Source: DAOPXV01 sp035352535 (lineage in GTDB: Bacteria > Muiribacteriota > UBA9980). Taken from it: a stretch of 15,420 bases of DNA. How positions within the stretch are numbered: the first letter of the stretch is position 1; every line of letters starts with the position of its first letter. The translations under genes were made by a program, and so were the position numbers. Positions 1 through 8,113 of this stretch are shown piece after piece. The stretch is from contig CAZJFS010000102.1 of NCBI GenBank assembly GCA_964545075.1, positions 1 through 15,420 of the forward strand, read 5' to 3'. The notes beneath the pieces are model-generated. The model was not told the DNA's origin, made no database searches, and worked only from the letters and a program-made list of their open reading frames with translations.

Positions 1-506
1 AGCAGGCCGCTTCTTTTCCCGATCTCGTCGAAAAATTAAATTCGTCCGAAAGGTCGAACCAGTTGGTGTTTGAATTTTGTCCGGATGCGCAGTCAAAAGA
101 TATGACGGATCAGAACTTATCCGCGGCGGAAGGCGCGCAGAAGAACAAAATGGCTGTTCATGCCGATAAAAACAAATCGAATCAAAATAAATCACGCGAT
201 GAAAATGAAATTTTAAAATCGAAGGAGCGTGAAGGCGGCAAGGCCAAACCCCAGTCAACTTATCGTGAAGCAAGGCTTCGCGCGCTCGCCGATAAAATCT
301 CAGGAATACTTCAGCTTGTATCTTCGTTAAAATCGGCTATTAGTGAAAAGCATCCTGGTGCCGATAAAGAAAATATAAAGTTATATAAGAGCATGGAATA
401 TATAATCGAGCCCTTTGAAACGCAATTTTCTGTAAATATAGGAAATCCTGCGTTTTTTAATGAAACCAGCGAAACCATTCTCGAAAACGGCATTGGCGAG
501 TTTTAA
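1..506 (+). CDS. C-terminal part of an unrecognised hydrophilic protein (5' end outside window)
   Basis: The reading frame is open to the left edge: the first complete codon is at position 3 and no stop precedes the TTG at 63, so this is very probably the last ~167 residues of a longer gene rather than one starting at 63. I do not recognise a family. The visible part has a Lys/Asn/Glu/Gln-rich, probably disordered stretch (roughly bases 100-250). A more ordered, probably helical segment with alternating leucines and charged residues follows (bases ~260-420). No membrane segment, signal peptide or catalytic motif is visible. It ends 23 bases before mlaE on the same strand and could be co-transcribed with it, but nothing in the sequence links it functionally to lipid transport. 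Confidence 0.6.
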   Translation, partial: QAASFPDLVEKLNSSERSNQLVFEFCPDAQSKDMTDQNLSAAEGAQKNKMAVHADKNKSNQNKSRDENEILKSKEREGGKAKPQSTYREARLRALADKISGILQLVSSLKSAISEKHPGADKENIKLYKSMEYIIEPFETQFSVNIGNPAFFNETSETILENGIGEF

Positions 507-529
507 TCTGAATTTTTAAGGAATTAAAA

Positions 530-1318
530 TTGATCAAATTTTTTATAAAAGAATTTAAGGATATGATGTCAGCCCTTGGCGAAATGTCGATCATTTTGGC
601 TAAAGGCCTTCTATTTTTAATGCAGGGTAAGATAAATATACGCGATCTGGTATATCAGATGTCGCAGATAGGCGTTGATTCGCTTTTCATGGTTTCAATA
701 ACCGGGCTTTCCACCGGAATGGTCCTGGTCGTACAGATGGGGAATCAGATGGTGAAAATGGGCGCCGAATCATATGTCGGCGGGATCGTCGCGCTTTCAT
801 TGGCGAGAGAGCTCGCGCCCAACTTGACCGCGATCGTGGTCGCCGGACGCATAGGTTCATCTATCGCCGCTGAAATCGGGACCATGGCCGTTACGGAACA
901 GATAGACGCGCTTTATACTCTTGCGGTAAGTCCGATAAAATATCTTGTCGTTCCAAGAGTTCTCGCGGCGGCCCTGATGCTTCCGATACTTACGATATTT
1001 ACCAACATGATAGGCATAGCCGGCGGTTCCTTCGTAGCCGTGGCCCAGGTCAATATATCGCTTATGACGTTTAAGGAATCCATTCTTACAAATCTAGCGA
1101 TAAGAGATGTCATGGGCGGCCTTATTAAATCCTTCTTTTTCGGCGGAATAATAGGGTTGGTCGGATGCTATAAAGGGTTTAAGACATATGGCGGAGCCGA
1201 AGGCGTCGGCAAATCAACTACCGGAGCGGTAGTTTTATCGATAATGCTCATACTTGTGAGCAATTACTTCCTTTCGGTATTGATTGTGAATTTTAATGAT
1301 ACATTTCTGTCTAAATAA
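530..1318 (+). CDS. mlaE: MlaE/YrbE-type phospholipid ABC transporter permease
   Basis: This is the inner-membrane permease of an MCE-type lipid transporter, expected to dimerise and to sit between the MlaF ATPase and the periplasmic MlaD ring, moving phospholipid between inner membrane and periplasm. At 262 residues it has the usual family length. Recognisable conserved blocks are ELAP at residues 94-97, a GRIGSSIAAEIGTM block at 106-119, EQIDAL at 123-128, and a Gly-rich G-x-x-x-G...GVGKSTTGAVV segment at ~212-235. Several hydrophobic helices lie at ~52-70, 140-170 and 198-215, with a last one at ~233-254. The start is a TTG with an AAGGA ribosome binding site at 518-522, seven bases upstream. 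An in-frame ATG at 563 is possible but would remove the N-terminal amphipathic helix. The next gene's ribosome binding site overlaps the stop codon. Confidence 0.95.
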   Translation: MIKFFIKEFKDMMSALGEMSIILAKGLLFLMQGKINIRDLVYQMSQIGVDSLFMVSITGLSTGMVLVVQMGNQMVKMGAESYVGGIVALSLARELAPNLTAIVVAGRIGSSIAAEIGTMAVTEQIDALYTLAVSPIKYLVVPRVLAAALMLPILTIFTNMIGIAGGSFVAVAQVNISLMTFKESILTNLAIRDVMGGLIKSFFFGGIIGLVGCYKGFKTYGGAEGVGKSTTGAVVLSIMLILVSNYFLSVLIVNFNDTFLSK

Positions 1319-1328
1319 AGGATAAAAC

Positions 1329-2159
1329 ATGTCAGTTGGCCAGGACCTGGATACAAGTAAAATAAAAAAAGGCGAGACCGTAATCTCCGTCAAAAACATA
1401 TTTAAATCCTTTCAAAGCAAGAAGGTTTTGACGGGCCTTTCCGTTGACGTTAGAAAAGGCGAGATATTCGTGATAATCGGCCCTTCGGGCTGCGGCAAAT
1501 CAGTCCTTTTAAAGCACATAATGGGACTTCTTACTCCGGATTCGGGCGGAATTTACTTTAATGGGCTTGACCTCACCAAATTCAGTGAGAACGAGCTTAA
1601 TGAAATGAGAAAAAAGTTTGGCATGCTCTTTCAGGGCGCCGCCTTATTTGATTCACTTACCGTCGGTGAAAATATATCTTTCGGACTTAGGGAACACACG
1701 GATAAATCAAAACGGGAAATTGAAAAGATAGTTAATGAAAAGCTCGAGCTTGTCGGGATGCCTGGAATAGCCGATCTCAAGCCGTCCCAGCTTTCCGGCG
1801 GCATGAAAAAAAGGGTGGGTCTCGCCCGCGCCATAGCCATGGATCCTGAAGTTCTGCTCTACGATGAGCCGACGACGGGTCTGGACCCCGTAATGGTTAC
1901 AATAATTGATAAACTGACAAAAGACATGAACCGGAAGCTTGGATGCACTACGATCGTCGTAACGCATGATATGAAATCGGCGTTTCGTATAGCCGACAGG
2001 ATCGGCATGCATTTTCAGGGGCAGATAATAGAAACGGGGACCTGCGAGGAGATCGAGAAAACGAATAATCCCATAGTCCGCCAGTTTATCGAAGGCGCGG
2101 AAGAAGGGCCTATCACGCTTTCACATACCAGGATCGAATCGAACGGAAATCACATATAA
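1329..2159 (+). CDS. mlaF: MlaF-type ABC transporter ATP-binding protein
   Basis: This is the cytoplasmic ATPase that powers the MlaE permease. All ABC hallmarks are intact: Walker A GPSGCGKS (residues 51-58), Q-loop FQGAALFDSL (101-110), signature LSGGM followed by KKR (155-162), Walker B with catalytic Glu in LLYDEPTTGLDP (176-187), and switch His213 in VTHD. The LSGGMxKR form and the FQGAALFDSLTV Q-loop are typical of the MlaF/Ttg2A subfamily rather than of sugar or peptide importers. At 276 residues the length is normal. An AAAGGA ribosome binding site (1317-1322) lies six bases before the ATG and overlaps the mlaE stop, so the two are probably co-translated. No MlaB (STAS-domain) partner gene is present in the window. 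Confidence 0.96.
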   Translation: MSVGQDLDTSKIKKGETVISVKNIFKSFQSKKVLTGLSVDVRKGEIFVIIGPSGCGKSVLLKHIMGLLTPDSGGIYFNGLDLTKFSENELNEMRKKFGMLFQGAALFDSLTVGENISFGLREHTDKSKREIEKIVNEKLELVGMPGIADLKPSQLSGGMKKRVGLARAIAMDPEVLLYDEPTTGLDPVMVTIIDKLTKDMNRKLGCTTIVVTHDMKSAFRIADRIGMHFQGQIIETGTCEEIEKTNNPIVRQFIEGAEEGPITLSHTRIESNGNHI

Positions 2160-2216
2160 AAACTAATGAGATCAAAATTTAATAAATAAAAATAATTTTA
2201 CGAAGGGATTGATCGG

Positions 2217-3647
2217 ATGAATCTAAGTTCTGAAATAAAAGTCGGCATAGTCGTTTTTATAGGGCTTTGCTTTCTCGCGTCCATAGTTTTTGTGATAGGA
2301 GATATCCAGCTCTTTAATAAGCGATATTCCCTTACTGTTAAATTTATGCATGTCGACGGGCTTTTAGAAGGGGCGAAGGTCACATTCGCCGGCGTAAAGG
2401 TGGGAAAAGTTGAAAAGATCGATATTAAATTGGGCATCGTGTATGTGAATATAACGGTATCCGACAAGATCGAAATACCCAGATGCTCTAAATTTATGAT
2501 TGACACCGCCGGTCTTATGGGTGAAAAATACCTCGGCATAGACCTTGACGCATGTGACGCCGATAAGGCGAAGGGTGAGGGTTTGTATAAAGACGGCGAT
2601 GTCGTGCGCGGCATCGATCCGCTCCGTTTATCCAAGCTGTTCAGCGAAGGCGAACAGATAATGGAAAAAGTTAAAAATAGCGTTGCATCAGTCAACAAAG
2701 TCCTTACCGATGATAAAGTACTCGATTCTACCAAAAATTTTATAAACAATATGTATGAAGTCAGTATATCGGGCAAATATATAATGGCTTCGATAGAGGA
2801 TCGTATAGACGGGATACAGGATAATATCGAAGAGCTTATAAGGAAATTTGGCGATGTCGGCGGCGTACTTGCCGAACTCATACAGGACAACAAGATCAAT
2901 ATCTCTGAATTGATACAAAACTACAAGGATTTCGGGGCTGAACTCGTTGATATCGCAAGTGAAAACAAGAAAAATCTTTCCGAACTTATAAACAATTTTA
3001 AAAAGACCGGCGAGAACATAAACAAACTCATAGTAAAACTTGACGATGAAGGCAATACCGCCGAAAAAATAAAAGACATTCTTGAAAATTTCAGGAAAAC
3101 ATCAAAAAACGCGGAAGAAGTTTCACAGTCGATCAATAATATATTCAAGGACGGATCGGTTGAATCGGAACTTAAAGGCTCCATAAAATCGGTATCTAAA
3201 ATGGCAAAAAAAGCCGATGCGATATTATCGAGTTTTAAAAATTCGAATCTGAAACTTTTATATACCTTCCGTATGGATAAGAACAACAAAAAAACGCATA
3301 ACGATATGGAAGCCAGATTAAATTTCGGCGGCGACAACAAGACGATCATAGCCGGCGTTAGAAATATCGGAAACGGCAATCAGGCCGATCTGCAGTTGTG
3401 CCAGGATGGCAAAGGCGTTTTCACGAAGCGCTTCGGCATCATCAAGTCCAAGGTCGGCTTTGGCGTCGATTATAAATGGAATAAAAAATCCACTTATTCG
3501 GTCAATTTTATCGATACTCACGACACAGAGGTCGAAACTATTTCGACATACAAGATAAGAGAAGGCTTGGCGTTTAAATCAAAAGTCGAGAACGCTCTGA
3601 AGAAAAAAGAAAGAAACTATAATGTGGGGATTCAATACGCTTTCTAA
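2217..3647 (+). CDS. mlaD: Long MCE-domain lipid transport protein (MlaD family) with helical repeats and C-terminal beta-strand domain
   Basis: This is the membrane-anchored substrate-binding component of the Mla transporter. Residues ~9-29 form one transmembrane anchor and ~38-118 the MCE beta-barrel domain, including the VDGLLEGAKVTFAGVKVGKV stretch and an AGLMGEKYLGID motif. At 476 residues it is far longer than E. coli MlaD (183). After the MCE domain comes a long helical region (~135-345) containing three tandem 25-residue units (205-279, marked by EELI/SELI). A C-terminal domain of about 130 residues (~346-476) then follows, rich in short alternating beta strands and ending in phenylalanine. 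Family knowledge suggests MCE hexamer with the helices forming a periplasmic tube; the C-terminal domain's role is unknown. A GAAGGGA ribosome binding site (2202-2208) lies eight bases before the ATG. The 3' end overlaps the TamB-like gene by 26 bases. Confidence 0.92.
   Translation: MNLSSEIKVGIVVFIGLCFLASIVFVIGDIQLFNKRYSLTVKFMHVDGLLEGAKVTFAGVKVGKVEKIDIKLGIVYVNITVSDKIEIPRCSKFMIDTAGLMGEKYLGIDLDACDADKAKGEGLYKDGDVVRGIDPLRLSKLFSEGEQIMEKVKNSVASVNKVLTDDKVLDSTKNFINNMYEVSISGKYIMASIEDRIDGIQDNIEELIRKFGDVGGVLAELIQDNKINISELIQNYKDFGAELVDIASENKKNLSELINNFKKTGENINKLIVKLDDEGNTAEKIKDILENFRKTSKNAEEVSQSINNIFKDGSVESELKGSIKSVSKMAKKADAILSSFKNSNLKLLYTFRMDKNNKKTHNDMEARLNFGGDNKTIIAGVRNIGNGNQADLQLCQDGKGVFTKRFGIIKSKVGFGVDYKWNKKSTYSVNFIDTHDTEVETISTYKIREGLAFKSKVENALKKKERNYNVGIQYAF
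2829..3053 (+). repeat. Three tandem 25-residue repeats within the MCE protein
   Basis: Residues 205-229, 230-254 and 255-279 of the MCE protein align end to end without gaps. Each begins E/S-E-L-I, has an aromatic at position 7 (F, Y, F) and Gly at or near position 11. The first two share an acidic/Asn-Lys tail (QDNK, SENK). This looks like an internally duplicated helical module extending the periplasmic helix bundle. The similarity is at protein level; the DNA copies have diverged, so the duplication is old. Confidence 0.65.
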
Positions 3648-6600
3648 AATAATAATTCGCCTGAAAAAAGTGGCGGTGAACGATAAAACAAAATACGCCC
3701 TTGCGGCTGTGACAAACGTTCTGACCCGGTTAGCATCGACAATGTTTTCCGGGTTGGCCCGTTTATTTAAATTTTTATTTTTAACGATTCCCGGTTTTTT
3801 AATAGCCGCCAGGCAATCGATAAAGGTAAAACTCGGACGCATAGCTTACGTGTCTTTTAAAGTTGCGTTCATAATTTCACTTTCTCTTTTACTGACCGTT
3901 TTCACGAAAATTTATTTTTTCCAGAAGATAATGTCCGGGGAGCTTTTGAATTATCTGGGACGCGAAGCTTCCGTCGAAAAGATAGGTCTCGGCCTCAAAA
4001 AATTTTCCGTAGATTCAGTGAATATTTCGAATCTATCGCACAAGATCAATAACTGCGTAGAGCTTTCAGTGAATGAGATCGATGTTACTTACGATTTTTA
4101 TGAGAGCATGAAAAACGAGGCGAAATTTAAGATATTAACGCTTAAAAAACCAGTTTTAAAAATATGCGACCTGAAAAAATTATTCGAACATATACTCAGT
4201 TTTAAAATTATAAGAAAGGGCGGTAATCTTCCGGAGCTTCCGGCAATAAGCCTTACCGACGGAACGCTTTTATATAAAGACAGCCAGATACTTCTGGAAA
4301 ATATAAAATGCGTGTTTTCGCAGCTTACCGACCAGATCATACATCTTATAATAACGGCAAAATTCAAGTATTCAAATTGCGCGTTGAAGTTTAATCTTAG
4401 TTTTGACCTTAAAGATTCGACGATAAAATATGCGGGAAGTTTTAGCAATTTCAAGTTAAATAAAATGGAACGCTTTGTTAACGCCTTGATAGGCTCAAAT
4501 ACGCTCGAAAATATTTCAGGGGAAACCGATATCGAATTTTCCGGCCAGTATTCGTTCATAAGTTTAAAAAACGAATTGAACTGTTCTCTTTTCCCGAAAA
4601 ATTGTTCGGTTACTGCGTCAAAATTTCAAAACGAAACATTGCTTTTAAAAACGGGCGAGGTAAAAATAGACGTTTCTGCTGATGCCGCCGGCGTAAAATA
4701 TAATATAAACGCCAACGGTCTTAAAGCTTATGCCAGAAACAAAAACATCGATATTTCAGGTTTTTTCAAAAATAATGACCACGAGATCAAAATATCATTT
4801 CCGTCGCTGACCTCTTATGATGTTGAGCAGTTGTTGCCCCGGTCATTTCCGGCTTTTATAAAAAAATCGCTTCCTGATTCGGAAGGGAAAATTATTATAA
4901 CGCCTGATGGCATAAAAGCCGAAGGCCGCATTATACCTTCGATTAACGGCTGGAGCGCGCCGGGCGGGATAAAAATTTTATCGGGTAACTATGCGTTTTC
5001 GGATCGCGGATCCGACAAGCGTTCCCTTTCCGTTTCATTAAGCGTTGAAGCGCCTTTGGCCGGCCGTTTCGAATTATCGATGGAAACAAAAAATATTCAA
5101 GAATTCGAATATTTTATCAAAAATATAGGTTCGGGTCATTTCCGTTTTTTGCCGCTTGAAAATTCTTATAATGTTGATTTTGAAGGAATCCGTCAGGGGA
5201 AATCCGAACCGCTTAAAATATTGGCTGGTGGAGAAGCACTGGAAAATGGCCATTTTAACGTTAGCGTGTCGAATATTCCTTATGCGAAAATCGCTTCGCT
5301 TTTATTTACGGGTAATTTCAAAAATATAGCGGGCGCGGTGCCGGCAGGTGCTGTTATAAACGCCCAAATAAGCGGCTATTTTGAAAAAGACAGGCTTATA
5401 AGCAGATTTTTTCTGTCATCCGGAAGCAGGCAGGCTAAAAATTCAGCTAATATAGAAGGCGCCTTTTCAATATCCGGTTTTCCGGAAAAAATAAATTATG
5501 ATATATGTACTATTTCGACGCTTGAAACCGCATCTTCCATTTTTTTACCGGCCGTTAAATTAAAAATTCCGGATTTCATAAGATCGGAACAATCGACTTT
5601 CAGCCTGACGGCCGATCCTTCTTCTTTAAAAATGGTTTTTGAATGCGGCGCCGGGAAAGCTATCTACGACGGAGGAATGGTGAAGTTCCAAATTTCTCCG
5701 ACGAGGGCGTTTACGGTCAAAGGTGAATACGAAGTCGCGACCAGGAAAATAATTGCCGAGGCTTTCGTGAATGAAGAAGCCGCAGGCGTCTTTTTAAAAA
5801 AAATTCTCGCTTTTTCCGGTATAAGAAAGCTATCCTTACGTTCCGCGGCTTTCGATCCAGCCGAAATAGAAGTTTCATCCGAGGGCCCAATTTATGCTTC
5901 TTCGCTTGGTTTTTCTTTCAGGCTGCCGGATTTTTCCAGAGAAGTTAATGAAATTTCACTGAAAAAATTGAAATTTACATCAAAGCAGCTTGAATTTTCG
6001 GGTGAAATTAAAAGCAATATGAAAAATAATGCAATTGTTATTTCAGGCGTCGCTTCGCCTAAAGAATTGCCTTTCTATTTTGGAATCGGGCGTTTACTTG
6101 CGGTTTCACCTGTCAAATTAAATATTATTTCAACGCCTGCGATGTTTTCAGGCGACGGCCCGCTGCTAATAAAAGCCGAAAAGTTTCTCGAGGCGGGTCA
6201 TTTAAACCTCGCGTGCGAAGCTAAAGTCGAAAACTTGTCAAAAACGTCAGGGGCCTCCGTTTCATTTGATGTAACTAACGTTAAAGCTGAGCGGATTTTT
6301 TCGATAAACGTAGGTCAAAAGTCCGCCGAAAAAGAAAAAAATTGCTATTATGTATCGTATTCCATAAAGGGCACGGAATTTTTAAACGCACTATATCCTT
6401 TTATCAGCGAGGTTTTTTTAAAACCCGAAGTACGGCCGCTCGTTTTAAATTATCTTTCTGAAATACAATTATTCGAGGTAAGGGGCACGGCCAAGCTTGA
6501 AGGTTTTAAACTTAATTCCCACTATTTTGAGTTGGCGGCGACCGGTCCGAAGGGTATGAGTGTTTCGGGCACGTTCAATATGGAAAATAATGGCGTTTAT

Positions 6601-7845
6601 AGTTCGAAACTGTTTAACTTTTCTTTCGCGAACACAACTTACAGAGGCGAATGCGAGCTGAATTTTAAAAACTTGAGCGCCAGAATAAAAGGAAAGAACA
6701 ATAAATGTGCGCTAGCCGACATTCTGGAAAAAATTTCCGGTGAAAAGAATAGTTTGTCCGGTTTTGTTACGATCAATCACGAAATCGCCATATCGCCAGT
6801 TGGTATAGACTTTAAAGCTGATTGCGAGGTTTCGGATGCCAAGCTTGAAGTTGAAAAGCTGACGGCTATCCTGTCGAAGAAAAAAGCCGGTAAATTGATC
6901 GGAAACATTAACTTAACGGTTTCCATGGGAGTGAATAATTATATTATAACTCCAACTCTTCAGGCTATGGTTGAAGGAAAAATAAGTGTTAACGGAATTT
7001 TTTCCGCACCCGTTGTTTCTGGAAATCTAGAAATTCAAAGAGGAAGGATAGATTATTTCAACAAGTTGTTTAACATAACTTCGGGTAACTTTTCGATTTC
7101 AACTCTTCAAAATGTTTCCACCGTGATTGCGGATAATTCGGTCGAAGAAAAGAAAAAAGTCGGCGTCAATAATAAACCGACCGGATTTAATTATAGTCTT
7201 GCTTCATCGAATCTTTCAGCGGTAAAAGGGCCGTCGAATTATGGGCAGTCCGGCGAAACATGCCTTGAGCTTTATATGAATATCAGCGCCGAGGCCAAAG
7301 TTAAAGAATATGACATATACCTTACTCTTTCGGGCAATTCAAACAGATTAAATTCTTTTCTTACGTCGAAGCCCGAACTTTCACAGGATGCCATCCACAT
7401 GCTTTTATATGGTATGACGCCGACCGTTACATCGACATCCCTGGGTAGAGACGATCAGATAACATCCACCAAGGTCATTGGCGCTCTTAATAGTAAGTTT
7501 CAGGATACGATTTATCAGAAATTAAGCAGTTCCCTTGAAAAAAAACTCAATCTTGACGAATTGCGGATAAATCCGTATACGGCCTATGAAAAAACGCTTA
7601 TAGGAGGAAATGACTCGAATTCAAAGGCACTTTTGCCAGGTTTTTCAACGTTTACGGACGTGCAGGTAAAAATCGGAAAATACATTGATCCCGATCTTTA
7701 CCTGAGCTACAGCAAAAATTTTCATTCGTCTAAAGATGATAGCCTTGGAATGGAATACAAGGTCAAAGAAAAATTTCTCATAGATGGCAATGTTAATCAG
7801 AATCTGGAATATAGCCTTGGCGCTAAATACGGGATACCGTTTTAA
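3622..7845 (+). CDS. tamB: TamB/AsmA-like inter-membrane bridge protein
   Basis: This is a very large (1407-residue) envelope protein of the TamB/AsmA-like superfamily. These proteins are anchored in the inner membrane, span the periplasm as a beta-taco groove, and are implicated in phospholipid delivery to the outer membrane and in assembly of some outer-membrane proteins. A hydrophobic patch lies at residues ~48-62 and the main membrane anchor at ~75-98, after an unusually long N-terminal cytoplasmic-like stretch. The long middle is repetitive beta-strand sequence with many conserved-looking SGxF and GxI turns. The C-terminal DUF490/TamB domain is recognisable: a GNLEIQRGRIDYFNKLFNI segment from residue 1134, the LSGNSNRLNSFLTSKPELSQDAI stretch from ~1236, and a VQVKIGKYIDPDLYLSY region near 1350. 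It ends in Phe. The ATG at 3622 has only a weak purine-rich leader and overlaps mlaD, so coupling is likely. A later start such as the ATG at 3742 would also keep the main anchor. No separate TamA gene is present. Confidence 0.9.
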   Translation: MWGFNTLSKIIIRLKKVAVNDKTKYALAAVTNVLTRLASTMFSGLARLFKFLFLTIPGFLIAARQSIKVKLGRIAYVSFKVAFIISLSLLLTVFTKIYFFQKIMSGELLNYLGREASVEKIGLGLKKFSVDSVNISNLSHKINNCVELSVNEIDVTYDFYESMKNEAKFKILTLKKPVLKICDLKKLFEHILSFKIIRKGGNLPELPAISLTDGTLLYKDSQILLENIKCVFSQLTDQIIHLIITAKFKYSNCALKFNLSFDLKDSTIKYAGSFSNFKLNKMERFVNALIGSNTLENISGETDIEFSGQYSFISLKNELNCSLFPKNCSVTASKFQNETLLLKTGEVKIDVSADAAGVKYNINANGLKAYARNKNIDISGFFKNNDHEIKISFPSLTSYDVEQLLPRSFPAFIKKSLPDSEGKIIITPDGIKAEGRIIPSINGWSAPGGIKILSGNYAFSDRGSDKRSLSVSLSVEAPLAGRFELSMETKNIQEFEYFIKNIGSGHFRFLPLENSYNVDFEGIRQGKSEPLKILAGGEALENGHFNVSVSNIPYAKIASLLFTGNFKNIAGAVPAGAVINAQISGYFEKDRLISRFFLSSGSRQAKNSANIEGAFSISGFPEKINYDICTISTLETASSIFLPAVKLKIPDFIRSEQSTFSLTADPSSLKMVFECGAGKAIYDGGMVKFQISPTRAFTVKGEYEVATRKIIAEAFVNEEAAGVFLKKILAFSGIRKLSLRSAAFDPAEIEVSSEGPIYASSLGFSFRLPDFSREVNEISLKKLKFTSKQLEFSGEIKSNMKNNAIVISGVASPKELPFYFGIGRLLAVSPVKLNIISTPAMFSGDGPLLIKAEKFLEAGHLNLACEAKVENLSKTSGASVSFDVTNVKAERIFSINVGQKSAEKEKNCYYVSYSIKGTEFLNALYPFISEVFLKPEVRPLVLNYLSEIQLFEVRGTAKLEGFKLNSHYFELAATGPKGMSVSGTFNMENNGVYSSKLFNFSFANTTYRGECELNFKNLSARIKGKNNKCALADILEKISGEKNSLSGFVTINHEIAISPVGIDFKADCEVSDAKLEVEKLTAILSKKKAGKLIGNINLTVSMGVNNYIITPTLQAMVEGKISVNGIFSAPVVSGNLEIQRGRIDYFNKLFNITSGNFSISTLQNVSTVIADNSVEEKKKVGVNNKPTGFNYSLASSNLSAVKGPSNYGQSGETCLELYMNISAEAKVKEYDIYLTLSGNSNRLNSFLTSKPELSQDAIHMLLYGMTPTVTSTSLGRDDQITSTKVIGALNSKFQDTIYQKLSSSLEKKLNLDELRINPYTAYEKTLIGGNDSNSKALLPGFSTFTDVQVKIGKYIDPDLYLSYSKNFHSSKDDSLGMEYKVKEKFLIDGNVNQNLEYSLGAKYGIPF

Positions 7846-7922
7846 CGGAACTTAATAATAGCGAGCGCATTAGTTTGCCGCCAGCTATTTTGGGTAATTA
7901 CTTTTTAATTTAAGATTTATTT

Positions 7923-7980
7923 GCTCAACTTTTTTGAAGCTCTTTTCAAAAAAGTTGAGCTTTTATATTTTCTTTTTTTT
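7923..7980 (+). terminator. Intrinsic terminator after the mla-tamB block
   Basis: There is a perfect 16-bp inverted repeat (left arm 7923-7938, right arm 7945-7960) with a 6-base loop, followed directly by TTTT and then a long T-rich tract to 7980. The stem is strong at its base (GCTCAAC) and AT-rich at its tip. It sits 77 bases after the tamB-like stop and before a good promoter, so it probably ends transcription of the lipid-transport block. Confidence 0.88.
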
Positions 7981-8028
7981 AAAAAGTTGAGGTTCAAACA
8001 TTCTTTTAGCCGATATGTAAAAAAGTAT

Positions 8029-8058
8029 TTGACAAAATCATAAAAAATATAATATAAT
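8029..8058 (+). promoter_or_regulatory. Near-consensus sigma70-type promoter for bamA
   Basis: A perfect TTGACA -35 box (8029-8034) and a perfect TATAAT -10 box (8053-8058) are separated by 18 bases; transcription would start near 8065. An alternative TATAAT at 8048-8053 gives an unsuitable 13-base spacer. The position just after the terminator and ~50 bases before bamA supports a real, probably strong housekeeping promoter. No sigmaE-type signature was recognised. Confidence 0.85.
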
Positions 8059-8067
8059 AATGACTCA

Positions 8068-8092
8068 TTAAAGAAAGAAATTTTTTCTTTAA
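8068..8092 (+). other. Small AU-rich hairpin in the bamA 5' leader
   Basis: TTAAAGAAA (8068-8076) pairs with TTTCTTTAA (8084-8092) around a 7-base loop just after the predicted transcription start. The helix is almost entirely A-U and weak. It could protect the 5' end of the mRNA, but in AT-rich leader sequence it may be chance. The bamA ribosome binding site is an unusual run of five G (8102-8106), seven bases before the ATG, and lies outside the hairpin. Confidence 0.3.
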
Positions 8093-8113
8093 GTTACATT
8101 TGGGGGTTTAAAC

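Noticed and set aside
2198..2899. Minus-strand open frame of 233 codons opposite the MCE gene
   Set aside because: It is antisense to a well-supported gene, its product is Ser/Ile/Leu-rich as expected of a shadow frame, and it has no recognisable domain.
7846..7922. Possible additional structured RNA or first terminator just after tamB
   Set aside because: Only a short AATAGC/GCTATT pairing with a long loop is visible, without a T-tract; the clear terminator follows at 7923.
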